Shown here: positions 29,241 through 39,710 of the stretch, piece by piece
Layout: every line of letters starts with the position of its first letter
How positions within the stretch are numbered: the stretch's first letter is position 1
Source: Chara braunii
Lineage: Eukaryota; Streptophyta; Charophyceae; Charales; Characeae
Direction: 5' to 3'
Length of the DNA stretch: 44,801 nt
NCBI GenBank assembly: GCA_003427395.1
Contig: BFEA01000001.1
Coordinates: forward strand, 9,151,456 to 9,196,256
Translations under genes and position numbers: made by a program
The notes under the pieces: model-generated
Database searches by the model: none
The model's input: only the letters and a program-made list of their open reading frames with translations
What the model was told of the DNA's origin: nothing

Positions 29241-31124
29241 GAAAATACCAGACCAAGGACCAGGCTTTTATAAGCTCAATACTTCCCTTCTTAAGAACTC
29301 AGCCTTCACTCAAATGATCCGTCAGGAATGACTCTTTTGTCTCCAGCAAAAGCACCTCTTCGACTCATACCTAACATGGTTCAACAATGGATTAATCTTC
29401 TTCACTAAAAAATGTAAGGACTTTTCCAAAACCAAAGCAGCCCTACGGCATCAGCAGGAAATGTCTACGCATAAGGAATTAATACACCTGGAACAACAGA
29501 CAGATTCACATTATCTCACTACTGGCATCCAAAACATTAAAGACCAGCTTCTACAATATGCATTACATAGATGGCAAGGGATTAGAATCCGGGGGAAAAT
29601 GACCAGATTTACTCAGGAAGCCACCATGGATACCCATTTCTTCTCCATGGCCACTGCACGTGCTCGACGGACGGTCATCGAAACATTCCTTGACCCAGAC
29701 AACGGGGACATCATAGCTACTGATACGGCACATTGTACATTCATCACAATGACTTTTTTCAAGCAGTTATATACATCCCAATGATCCCAGATCCCGCCCT
29801 CACAAGATGAAAGGAGGGACAGGGAATTGGAGGATTTCTTGATGTCAATGGACCAGCACCTCTCCCCACAACAGCGAGAAACGTTAGAGGAAGCACTGTC
29901 CAAAAACGAAATCAGAACATCACTCCTTCAAATGAAAGAGGAAAACACCCCCGACATCGATGGTTTCCCCAAGGAATTTTGGGAAGTCATGTGGTCGGAT
30001 TTGAGTATGGACTTGTGGGAGTATTATCAGAAAGTGTGGAAAGCCGGGGAAATGGGGGAAACAGTGGGAAATGGTGTACTATCACTGCTGTACAAAAAGG
30101 GCGACAAAATGAACATAAGGAATTATAGACCTAATACATTGCTCTCAGTCGTATACAAAATGATTTCAAAAGCTCTGGCAAACCGTATGGCGGCTGTCCT
30201 AAAAGACGTCATACACCCAACACAGACAGGTTTTATAGCCGGTAGGAACATACAGGAAAATATCTTGTTAGTAAACGAAGTGGTCAAACTGGCCCAACGA
30301 AATAAAGCAAACGCGGCCATCATATTCATCGACTTTGAAAAGGCCTATGACCATGTTGACTGGAACGTCCTAGACAAATGCCTGGAAAGAATGAAGTTCA
30401 GACCGATCTTTGGGCGTTGGGTCAGGATCCTCTACCGCAATGCCACCACCAGTGTTCAGGTCAACAGGTCGATAGCGCCCCCCTTTGAGCTTCATCGGTC
30501 TATGAGACAAGGGGACCCCATCGCTCCTTATCTCTTTCTGGTGATAACGGAAGCGCTTTTGGCCAATCTTAGACACAACAAGGACCTTTCCCGCATTAAA
30601 ATCACTAATATTCAAGAAGACGCGGTACCAATTTGCTCCCTTTTTGCTGACGACCTCACCATAATGATGGAAGCGACAGACTTGAACATGGAAGAAATTC
30701 AAAATTTTATGAATCGGTTCTGTCGACTATCTGATATGGCAGTAAACTAGGGACAAAGACTGTTGGATGGTGGATGCATCATCAAGGAGGAAGTCCCCCT
30801 GACAGTCCACAAATCACATGGCTTCCCCTAGATGACCCTTTAAGAATCTTGGGGGCCCTCACCACGACAAAAGGGAAACCGATGACCAATGACGAATGGC
30901 TGGCACGACCCGCAAACGCCAAACTTAACCAATGGAACAAAAAACATACTTCAGTCTTTGGGCGGGCCCTGGTCATTAACAATGTGGTACTAGCGACACT
31001 CTGGTATAAATCCATTGTATGGCCCATGAGCGATGGGGGACTTAGGTCATTGAAACAGCAGCTAGCAGTCTTTCTTTGGAGAGGTGATAACAACAATTCC
31101 CACACGATCAGTCGAGTGGCATGA
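29241..31124 (+). pseudogene. LINE reverse transcriptase domain
   Basis: After a linker (29241-29784, TGA near 29328 and 29782) an open frame of 307 codons (29827-30750) carries the non-LTR RT. It shows the KGD..N..NYRP block, a FIAGRNIQENI segment, motif A FIDFEKAYDHVDW (about 30328), motif B MRQGDPIAPYLF (about 30502) and motif C FADDL at 30643-30657. All three catalytic aspartates are present. A TAG at about 30748 interrupts the thumb, which continues in another frame from 30774 (ITWLPLDDPLRILGAL ... INNVVLATLWYKSIVWPMS). The spacing and FADD/RQGDP motifs fit the L1 clade of plants and algae. Confidence 0.9.
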
Positions 31125-31138
31125 GACTCGGTGATTTA

Positions 31139-32484
31139 ACCCAAAGCGAGAGGAGGACTGAGAATAGTGGATCCGTCCACACAATTCCAGACCCTCATGT
31201 TTCGCTGGCTCCAGCATATCATTTTTTCGTCGACTTCCCCCTGGCCCCCCCTAGCCCTGGCACAAATCGCTGCTCTGGCCCCAGAAGCCCCGCCTGAGAC
31301 CAACCCACTGGTATGGTTGCAGGACAGGCACTGAAGGCTCCCAAGGAAATACAGGAACGGGGACCCTGCAGACAAACACTGGCTGAGCCTCATACGCACA
31401 TGGAGGAAGCTCCCGCCGCCTGACCGACCGACTCCGGATAGATGGAAAGAAATATTCAGGCAGTCGCTGTTCGAAAATCGTTTGATCACGGATCCCTTGG
31501 GCCATGTGACGTGCAGTTCAGATGCCCCCTCGAAAGGTTGGGTGAAACACGGCGTCAGCAGGGTAGGGGACCTGTGGGACACAGAGGCAAGATGCTGGAA
31601 GAGTGCAGAAAGGATACGTGCATGGTTGCGATACTGCCATCTCACTGAATCTGCGCTAAATGAACTCATCGAGAGTTTTCCGCTACAATGGTATAGTATC
31701 CTTCGAAAAGGACCTCACTTGAAGGAAGGAGACTGGGTAGGATTACCCGATTACGATAAGAAAATCGGGTAGGTGCATATTGTCAATCAAACACAAGCAT
31801 TGATCGAGGTCTTCTCCGTCCAAAGGGATGGCGAATTACGAGGGAACCAGCATCCTTTCATCTGGAAAGACAGAACGAGCATCGCATCAGAGTTCTAGAT
31901 GATGGTAGATGTCGGAGAGCATACCGTCCAATGACCCCGATCGAGGAACTTCCCTTCAACCCTAATGAGTGGCACTGGTCCCAGGATGTTCCAATTAGGC
32001 ATGGGACGATAAAAAAACTAACACTTCATAATTTGAAAACCAAATCAGTCTACCGAATGCTCCGTCCCAAGCGAAGACTGCAGGAGCTAGTAGAGGACAG
32101 ATGGTATCGACATCTCAAGGATGGGCATTGCCTTGGTGCTACAGCTGTCTTCAGAGCTACCCAGGGAGAAAACGAGCTGAGACAATAGAACACATCTTCC
32201 TCCAATGCCCAGCAACGGTACTGTTATGGAGGAGCTGGGACAGGATCTGGCGACACATTGTCCCCGATGCAGAATGGCCATGGGAATGGAGGGCTATATT
32301 ACTAGGACACTACCCCCCGACCCGGGAAACACATTCGAGGAGAATATATTCCATTTAGGCAGGCGGGCTGTTCTTTGGGTCATCTGGTGGAAAAGGTGCA
32401 TATTGGAAATAGAAGGGGCACGGGTAGAAGAAGGAGAAGTCACGGAACAATTACGCCTGTTAATCCAACACGAAATTGCAGCCT
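31139..32484 (+). pseudogene. LINE ORF2 C-terminal region with zinc finger
   Basis: GGLRIVDPSTQFQTLMFRWL, LALAQIAALAPEAPPETNPL, then SKGWVKHGVSRVGDLWDTEA and LKEGDWVGLPDYDKK, followed by frame changes. At about 32128-32210 WCYSC...ETIEHIFLQCP gives CX2C...HX4C, the zinc finger found at the end of plant LINE RT proteins (zf-RVT type), and LLWRSWDRIW follows. The C-terminus ends near 32484. It helps bind element RNA or target DNA in the family. Confidence 0.75.
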
Positions 32485-32680
32485 AGTGGAAGGCAGCCAG
32501 GGACAAACTCGACCACATGCATTCCTGGGAAAATGGTCTGGGGATCGTCAGCAGGAAGGAGAACAACAAGAAGGACACCGGACAGAGACAGCAAGAGACT
32601 ATCAGCTGATTTTCCACGAGCGGACCAACATAGATCCTGGGGATAGGTTACGCCCCGCTCAAGAATTTGCAGACCCCTTC

Positions 32681-32700
32681 CCCCCCCCCCCCCCCCCCCC
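32681..32700. repeat. homopolymer C run
   Basis: About 20 C in the 3' part of the LINE, near the second assembly gap. Confidence 0.95.
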
Positions 32701-32796
32701 CGAAGAAGTTCTTCCCCCTCCATGAGGTATCAATCTGGTTCAGATTAGACCAGCTTAGACGGGTTGGTACCCCTTCCCCAAACCGCCTACTCCTTT

Positions 32797-33311
32797 NNNN
32801 NNNNNNNNNNNNNNNNNNNNNNNNNNNNNNNNNNNNNNNNNNNNNNNNNNNNNNNNNNNNNNNNNNNNNNNNNNNNNNNNNNNNNNNNNNNNNNNNNNNN
32901 NNNNNNNNNNNNNNNNNNNNNNNNNNNNNNNNNNNNNNNNNNNNNNNNNNNNNNNNNNNNNNNNNNNNNNNNNNNNNNNNNNNNNNNNNNNNNNNNNNNN
33001 NNNNNNNNNNNNNNNNNNNNNNNNNNNNNNNNNNNNNNNNNNNNNNNNNNNNNNNNNNNNNNNNNNNNNNNNNNNNNNNNNNNNNNNNNNNNNNNNNNNN
33101 NNNNNNNNNNNNNNNNNNNNNNNNNNNNNNNNNNNNNNNNNNNNNNNNNNNNNNNNNNNNNNNNNNNNNNNNNNNNNNNNNNNNNNNNNNNNNNNNNNNN
33201 NNNNNNNNNNNNNNNNNNNNNNNNNNNNNNNNNNNNNNNNNNNNNNNNNNNNNNNNNNNNNNNNNNNNNNNNNNNNNNNNNNNNNNNNNNNNNNNNNNNN
33301 NNNNNNNNNNN
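32797..33311. other. assembly gap
   Basis: Run of 515 N just before the poly(A)/(GATT)n tail of the LINE. Confidence 1.
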
Positions 33312-33347
33312 AAAAAAAAAAAAAAAAAAAAAAAAAAGATTAATTGG

Positions 33348-33385
<38 letters not shown>

Positions 33386-33398
33386 GATTGATTGATTG
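33312..33398 (+). repeat. poly(A) followed by (GATT)n tail
   Basis: About 26 A, then imperfect (TTGA)n. The same A-tract plus (GATT)n combination ends the elements at 28300 and at the right edge of the window. Confidence 0.9.
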
Positions 33399-33713
33399 GT
33401 CTGTGCACAGTATCATTGCTCCTTGCCCGGGAGCTGCCTGGGAACCAGCTGCTTCCTCATTTCCTGTTGCTGCAGTCCCATCTCCTATCCCAAGGGCTGC
33501 CGCTTGTGGTCTTGCTGCCCCCAGCACAGCAAAGCGGTTCTATGTCTGTCCACTTTTATCAGCCACCATGGCTTTCATCCGATACTTTTCCGATTGTTTA
33601 GGATGCCTATCTTTTCTATTTTTGGAGACCCTTTGCCATAGCTCCGTGGTATCTACCTCCTTCAAGAATTCCACTGGTTGTGGTTCCTGCTATGTTTTTT
33701 TGCCCCTGTGATT

Positions 33714-34356
33714 CTAGTTCCCATGCTGGGTCCCCAAGTGTTCCTCTACCGAGTGCGGGGGTGTCCAGTGATCCGGGGGGTTGCTTTCCAGGTTTTCCTC
33801 CTCCCTCTTCTCCCATTCCCATCCCCTGACGCCTCCTCCTTTTCGTTCGTTGATGTTAACCCATCCTTCATGGCCCGGATCTACGGTGCGCCAGTGTGTA
33901 GCCTGAAATGGGTCGCGAAGAACACTGCGGGTGGCCTTGATACGTCGAGCTGGGTGGTGCGGGATGCGGGCATTCTGTTTCCGAAACCCTATGAAGGTCC
34001 CTATGAGGGTTGTGTGAATTTTTAAATCTTTTCCCACAATCCTGAAGGGGATGGCATCGTCTATCTGAAAGATCTGATCCATCCGCAGGTCCAGCACCAC
34101 CATCAGGCAGTCGTCTCGCACGCCCACGTGTGCAGGAGCGGGTAGATGAAATAGACCACGTCATATTTTTGAGCAAGATCATCAGGCAGTCGTCTCGCGC
34201 GGCCACGTGCATGCCGTGCGCGGGGAGCGGGTCGATGAAATAGACCACGTCATATTTTTGAGCAAGATCCTCTAGCAAGATCATCAGGCAGTCGTCTCGT
34301 GCGGCCACGTGCGCCGGGCGGGGCGATGAAATAGACCACGTCATATTTTTGAGCAA
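33714..34356 (-). pseudogene. exon-like stretch with triplicated segment, unknown product
   Basis: The minus frame 34127-33714 reads VGVRDDCLMVVLDLRMDQIF, DDAIPFRIVGKDLKIHTTLI, GTFIGFRKQNARIPH, with coding-like composition, then ends in low-complexity charged sequence. Just upstream, three copies of a segment (LAQKYDVVYFI ... AHVAARDDCLMIL) occur. The DNA landmark CATCAGGCAGTCGTCTCG lies at 34101, 34180 and 34281, and GATGAAATAGACCACGTCATA at 34145, 34233 and 34325. Copies differ in length, so the frame is lost between them. I do not recognise the family. It may be a captured host-gene exon with unequal-crossover duplication. Confidence 0.4.
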
Positions 34357-35429
34357 GATCCTCTACAAAAAAAGCAGCCTGGATCTCGATCTCCATCCTC
34401 CCTCCATTTCGATTTCAGGTCAACAATTTTTGTTTTCCTCGCGCAGAAAGGAGGCCGGGAAGGTCCGCGCTGCAACACTGCCCACGGGGAGGAGTTCTAC
34501 AGGGGGATCGAATTCCCACGCCCTCCATTCCACGTCAGCACTTTTGTCTTTTTGTCAAAAAAATATGGGGGGAGCTCGCTGCTACATTAGTCACGGGAGA
34601 GAAGAAGTCGAGGGGGATTGACCTCCTTCCTTTTCCATTGCACGTCAGCATTTTCTTTTTTTCGTCAAAAAAGAGTGGGGTAGGTCGCTGCTACATTGGC
34701 CACGGGAGGGAGGAGATATGGAGGGGGAATCTGGGGGATCGACCTCCCACATCCCTCCATTTGGATTCTATATCAGCTTTTCTTTTTTTGTCAAAAAACG
34801 TGAGGGGAGCTGGCTGCTACATTGGCCTCGGGAGGGAGCAGAGACGGAGGGGGATTGATCTTCATTCTCCCTCTATTTCGATTGCACGTCCGCAATTTTT
34901 TTTTTTTTTGGTAAAAAAAGAGTGGGGCAGTTCGTTGCTACATTGGTCATGGAAAGGGAGGAGAGATGGAGGGGTATCGATCTTCCACCTCCTTCCATTT
35001 TGATTCCACGTCCTCATTTTGTTTTGTCAAAAAGGCAGTGGGAACTCGCTGCGACGTCGGCCACGGGAGGGAGGAGAGATGGAGGGGGATTGATCTCCAT
35101 CCTCCCTGCATTTCGAGTGCACGTGAGCATTTTTTTTTTTTTTCCGTCAGAAAAAAAAGGGCGGCAGGTCATTGCTACATTGGCCAAAAGGGAGGAAGGA
35201 GAAATGGACGGGGATCGATCTCCATCCTACCCTCGTTTCGATTCCACGTCAGCATTTTCTTTTTCCGTCAAAAAAGGTGGGGGGAACGTCGCGGCTTCAT
35301 TGCCCACCAAAGGGAGAAGGGATGGAGGAGGATTGATCTCCATCCTCCCGCCATTTCAATTATTCCAGGTCAACCTTTTTATTTTTTTCCCCTGAAAAAA
35401 CAGGGCGGGAAAAGGTCGTCAATATAGAT

Positions 35430-35510
35430 TCAAACAATTTTGAAAAGAATGAATCTAATTTTTTTGATAATCTAAAAATTTGATTCATTCTTTTTAAAAA
35501 AATGAGTCCC
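35430..35510. repeat. AT-rich insert with 13-bp inverted repeat
   Basis: AAAAGAATGAATC (35443-35455) is exactly inverted at 35482-35494. It interrupts the 122-bp satellite and may be a tiny MITE. Confidence 0.6.
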
Positions 35511-36152
35511 ATCTGCTGCTACATTGCCCACGGGAGGGAGAAGAGATGGAAGGGAGATCGACCTCCATCCTCCCTCCATTTTGATTGCACGTCATCATTT
35601 TTTTTTTTTCGTTAAAAAACGAGACGGGGCGAGTTTGCTGCTATATTGGCCTTGGGAGGGAGAAGAGATGGAAGGGAGATCGACCTCCATCCTCCCTCCA
35701 TTTTGATTGCACGTCATCATTTTTTTTTTTTCGTTAAAAAACGAGACGGGGCGAGTTTGCTGCTATATTGGCCTTGGGAGGGAGAAGAGATGGAAGGGAG
35801 ATCGACCTCCATCCTCCCTCCATTTTGATTACACGTCATTGCTATATTGGCCATGGGAGGGAGGAGAGATGGAGGGGAATTGATCTCCATCCTCCCTTCA
35901 TTTCGATTGCAGGTCAACACTTTTTTTTTTTTTTTTCGTTAATAAAGAGAGAGGGCCAGGTCACTGCTACATTGGTCACTGGAGGGAGGACATATGGAGG
36001 GGGATCGGGCTTCCACCTCCCTCCATTTCGATTCCACGTCGGCATGGTTCTGTGGTTAAAAAAAGGTGGGCGGAGCTCGCCACTACGTTGCCATGGGAGG
36101 GAGGAGAGATGGAAGGGGATTGATCTCTATCCTTCCTCCATTAGAATTGGAC

Positions 36153-36190
36153 CTGTCTCTTATACACATCTAGATGTGTATAAGAGACAG
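36153..36190. other. Nextera mate-pair junction adapter (artefact)
   Basis: CTGTCTCTTATACACATCT at 36153-36171 is followed directly by its reverse complement AGATGTGTATAAGAGACAG at 36172-36190. This is the Tn5 mosaic-end circularisation junction of Nextera mate-pair libraries, not genomic DNA. It also yields the well-known contaminant peptide SYTHLDVYKRQ. The sequences on its two sides may not be adjacent in the genome. Confidence 0.98.
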
Positions 36191-36659
36191 CTCCTACATA
36201 GGGCATGCGAGGAGAGATGGAGGGGGGTCGATATCCCAAGTCCCTCAAGTCCGATTCCACGTCGGCATTTTGTTTTTTTTTCAAAAAGAGGTTGGGGGAG
36301 CTCGCTGCTATATTGGCCACGGGAGGGCGGAGAGCTGGAGGAGAATCGATCTCCATTCTCCCACGTCAACAATTCATTACTTTTTTCGTCAGAAAAGAGG
36401 GGGGCAGGTCGCTGCTATGTCTGCCTGCATTGGGACAGGACGTTGGTGGCAGGCTGTAGGATCGTAGAGGACCTTTCTTTTTTGCCCCGCTGCAACACAT
36501 TTCTGTACCTTCTCCCCGCGGCGCGCAGCTTGCCATGGCCCTCGCCCCCACGGCTGATGCTCGTTCCGGGGTAGGAATTTGCAAACTGTCCCTTTCTTCA
36601 GATTAAAAAAAAAAAAGATCAGGGGGAACTTGAAACACAAAAGGCAAAGAACCCAGCCC

Positions 36660-36725
36660 ATGTGGCTGAATGGCTTACCCATGAACTGTTGACAAACAGA
36701 TATTATAGGTTTGAATCCAGCTGAA
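36660..36725 (+). mobile_element. tRNA-derived SINE, copy 2
   Basis: TGTGGCTGAATGG (A box), CCCATGAACTG and GGTTTGAATCC (B box) match copy 1 at 3129-3183 in order and spacing. The following A-rich sequence may be its tail. Confidence 0.55.
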
Positions 36726-36842
36726 TCAAATACTAAGTAAAAAACATTTCCGTATAATTATGCTGTTACCCGTTTCAAAAATAAAATAAAAAAGATGATG
36801 AAGTCCGAGAAGCCTGCACTGTTTCCGTTTTTTTTGTTGGGC

Positions 36843-37271
36843 TAAGGGCGTCATTGGACACTCCTCGGGGACGTGATTCCAAGGATTTCGTCTTCGTTCC
36901 ACCTGTCCTGGGAGATGAAATCGGAAATGAAAATGTGAAAACACTCCGAGGACAAATCCTTGGGCTCCGAGGATTTCCCAGCCAAATAGTCCTCGGCTCC
37001 AAAGGACCTCGCGGAGAGGAGAGGGCATGCACGTAGAGAGACGTTACAACCGAGAATTCTGATCGTGGCGGCACCCTATTGGCTGAAAGCCTGAAGCACA
37101 ACTTTTTTTTTTTTTTGTCTCCTTTTATTTTTCTGACATTGCTCCGAGGACGAGTCCTAAAACCGATGCTCCGAGGATGAGTGTAACCAAGACGACAAAA
37201 CCCCTATACTTTTCTGAGGATTCATCCTCGGAGCCCAAGGATGCCCCGAGGAGTGTCTAACGACGCCCTAA
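36843..37271. mobile_element. 423-bp Tourist-like MITE, TSD TAA
   Basis: The element spans 36846-37268. Its TIRs match at 23 of 25 bases (GGGCGTC[A/G]TT[A/G]GACAC, then TCCTCGGGG), flanked by TAA at 36843-36845 and 37269-37271. The TIR start and TAA duplication fit PIF/Harbinger. The interior has many copies of CTCCGAGGA in both orientations, so it is highly self-complementary, and no transposase frame. Confidence 0.85.
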
Positions 37272-37313
37272 CTTTACAAAAGTGCAGAGTACGTTTGCTG
37301 TGGCAGCACTCTC

Positions 37314-37439
37314 TCAGGGCGTACTCAGACTAGCTGTATCAAAAATGTATCTGACCGCATTTATGGCCGGGCATGAATGCATCTGACCGCAATTACGTCC
37401 ATAAATAAGTAAAAAAGTCCTAGTGTGAGTATGCCCTCA
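37314..37439. mobile_element. 120-bp MITE, TSD TCA
   Basis: The element spans 37317-37436 with TIRs GGGCGTACTCAGACTAG and GGGCATACTCACACTAG (15/17). TCA flanks both sides. The interior repeats GTATCTGACCGCA / GCATCTGACCGCAA. It lies 48 bp from the previous MITE. Confidence 0.75.
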
Positions 37440-37790
37440 GACTGTTGGATAAATTGCATGGTCATAGGGTAGGAGGTTAATCCTTCCCCGACGCAGGTGG
37501 TCAATCCTTCCCTCCGCTTGGGAAGTAATCAATGCCCCTGTTCTGATGAAGGCACCAACCTCTTAATAGTTCTTTGAAACCATTTCTTTCCTCTTTTGGA
37601 CGTGAAGAACTGGATCATGCTACTGACTTCATCATGGGTCTCTGAAAGTGGCAATTCGAATATGCCCAGACTCGTGCCAAATAGAGTTCTCTTTCTCCAA
37701 AAAAGAAAACAAAAAAAACAAAAACAGAAAAACGAAGTGCTGTTTCAATTTCGGCCTTTCAACAAAGTCACCGTGTTTCTGGAAAGAAGA

Positions 37791-38122
37791 GGCCGAAAAC
37801 TGAAATTTTAAAAAAGTCATAATGAAAGTGTCAGAGAATTTCGCAGCCAATGGGAAACTGCTGCGGGGAGAAGAGAGGGGCAGAAATGGCGGGTCAGATT
37901 GCTAACCGTTTAGGGGAGGCAGGAGTCCCCGTCCTGTCATACCTCGCTTGCGTGAGGCCGAAAACTAAAATTTTAGAAAAGTCATAATGGAAGTGTCAGA
38001 GGATTTGGCAGCCAATGGGAAACTGCTGCGGGGAGAAGAGAGGGGCAGAAATGGCGGATCAGATTGCTAACCGTTTAGGGGAGGTAGGAGTCCCCGTCCA
38101 GCCATACCTCGTGTGTGTGTTC
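37791..38122 (+). repeat. 165-bp direct tandem duplication
   Basis: GGCCGAAAACT... from 37791 is repeated from 37956 with a few substitutions. Both copies contain GCAGAAATGGCGG[GA]TCAGATTG (MA[GD]QIANRLGE). The length is 55 codons, but an in-frame stop separates the copies. Confidence 0.85.
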
Positions 38123-38395
38123 GGTGGGTGTCCATAATAGTCAGATAGTTCAGAGGTGTTCAAACTGAAGGGGTACCGCAAACAGAAACAAACCACTCAA
38201 AGTAGGGGAACTAAGAAAAAGCATCAGATTGAAAGTCAGAGAATGAGATGCAGAAGAATGATAAACTTGGATAACAATAGTAACTCCCAAGTAGTGACAC
38301 CTTCCTGGCAAATGGGAATCCTGGGGCACCCACCAATGCACCTCCTGTCCATCCCATGTTTCCCCACCTTCATTTACCAAATATGATGTACATTT

Positions 38396-39257
38396 GTGTA
38401 CATGAGATGGTGGCTGGAGAGAATGCTGAAGCGAAGCATTGCTGCTGCAGAGGCTCAGCCAAGGATTCAATATGAAAGGAATTACAATCAGAGCCTTATT
38501 GATTCCATGGATCTGATTGCAGAATACCATCTCTCCAAAAATAGCGAAAAGGAGCTAGGGCGCATGCTTCGATCCTTGAATGAATGGCTTCGTCGTAATT
38601 GTGTTGGGTCGGCATATTCACAATTGCAATGACTTGGATGTCCTTGCTTTTTTGCAAGGTCAGTTGATTCCTGAGCTTAGCACTAGATGGCGGACTTTTG
38701 ACAAAGCTGGTCGGCCTTTTCCTGCTTGCAGCACCCTGGATTCTAGTATTTGTTGCCTAAGTCGCTGCTTTCAGATCCTCGGCCGCGAGGGTCGACATAA
38801 TCCTTGCACCAGTAGCAACGTAAGAGATTATCGGAGAGCATACCAAAATTATGCTCTTAAGAATGGGGTTACCGAGGAACAGGCTCCTCCTGTGACTAGA
38901 GAGAAGATGCAGATGGTACATATAGGATTGCGACAGAGGATGAGGGAGCAAAGTGGGTACTATCGCCGAGCCGAGAGCTTGCGTGACTTATGGATTATGG
39001 CCTCCTTGTGGGAGAGTTGGAAGTGTGGCGGCAAGGGGCTGCGGTTGCAAGACAAAGAGGTTCAACCTTCATATACTAAGACTTTGCGAAGAGGACGGCA
39101 AGGGGTGATACGGTTACAAGAACGAAGTCAGGCCGGTACTTTCTTCCTAGAGTTGGTTGAGGAGATCCCGTCTTCTAACGGGAGTTGGTTGAGGAGATCA
39201 CCGAAAATCCCAAGTAGTTCTTCCACCTTCTTCCTGTTGAGGCCCCAGTCTGCGTAG
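38396..39257 (+). pseudogene. tyrosine-recombinase-like ORF, broken
   Basis: Two overlapping frames joined by a frameshift at about 38600-38640. The first (38396-38632) has a helical segment NYNQSLIDSMDLIAEYHLS and ELGRMLRSLNEWLRRNC. The second (to 39257) has LDVLAFLQGQLIPEL, STLDSSICCLSRCFQILGR, YRRAYQNYALKNGV, APPVTREKMQMVHIGLRQRM and SLRDLWIMASLWESWKCGGK. The order of a SAM-like core-binding domain followed by an RDL.M..LWES..RG-type block fits tyrosine recombinases of DIRS or Crypton-like elements in green algae. There the Arg in that block is the first catalytic residue, and here that position seems to be Cys-Gly-Gly. The rest of the catalytic domain is missing. Confidence 0.45.
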
Positions 39258-39351
39258 TCCGCTTGTGTCGCTCTCTTTTCTGTATGGGCGCCATCTTCTG
39301 CGCCATAGTACTAAAGGGTTGGAGCTGGGAGGGAAGGTGGAAAAGAAGGGG

Positions 39352-39710
39352 CCGGCCCAATTACATTAACGCCCCCATTTTTTTTTTTGGAAAAAGTAGG
39401 GACCACGACAGTTGGTGGGAACGCGTCATAACGAGCGGGGAGAATAACGGTTGATGCAGCTTCTTTCTTTCTTTCTTTTTGATGACGGAACTGGGCAGGG
39501 AATTTTTGGCGCGACTGTCGCACGAAGAATCTTTTTGAATTTTAAACCCACGCGGGTTCTCAGAATTTCTTTTTGCCATTAGGATAATTTTTTAATTAGG
39601 CTAGGAATTTGGGAACGTCGCACCTTTTTTTTGGCTGTAACTGCACGAGGCTTCTTACTTGCGCACGCATTGCTGCGTCCTATCCTGCGCTCTGCCCCGG
39701 TGTGACTCCC
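39352..39710 (+). repeat. repeat family R1 copy 2, left part
   Basis: Homologous to 5949-6270: GGCCCAATTACA, GGAAAAAG, ACCACGAC[AG]GTTGGT, CGCACG, TTAATTAGGCTAGGAATT, CTG[TC]AACTGCACGA[GT]GCTTCTT. Homology stops at about 39710 and resumes at about 42083. Confidence 0.65.

Larger units (their letters stand above)
28348..33398 (+). mobile_element. L1-like LINE with probable 10-bp TSD and (GATT)n tail
   Basis: GTCTGTGCAC occurs at 28338-28347 and again at 33399-33408, immediately after the poly(A)/(GATT)n tail, so the element would span 28348-33398 with a 515-base gap inside. ORF2 domains lie in order: APE endonuclease, RT, connecting region, C-terminal zinc finger. Only ~145 bp precede the endonuclease, so ORF1 is missing and the copy is 5'-truncated. 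Frameshifts and stops mark it as inactive. Confidence 0.75.
34400..36440. repeat. ~122-bp satellite (about 16 units)
   Basis: Unit landmarks: GCTGCTACATTGGCCACGGGAGGGAGGAGAGATGGAGGGGGAT, then a CTCCATCCTCCCTCCATTTCGATT segment, CACGTCAGCA, T-tract, GTCAAAAAA. Neighbouring units at 35524-35828 are identical over at least 180 bases at an offset of exactly 122. The purine-rich and pyrimidine-rich halves of each unit are partly complementary (GATGGAGG / CCTCCATC), so each unit can fold back. Open frames through it are repeat artefacts. Confidence 0.9.

Noticed and set aside
33388-34025. Plus-strand frames of 107 and 115 codons
   Set aside because: They start in the LINE tail and overlap the better-supported minus-strand exon-like frame.
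36141-36372. Peptide SYTHLDVYKRQ in several frames
   Set aside because: Product of the Nextera junction sequence.
34349-36574. Repeated HGREERWRGIDLHPPSI-type protein on the plus strand
   Set aside because: A 122-bp period shifts frame at every unit, so it is a satellite artefact; part of it is adapter-derived.
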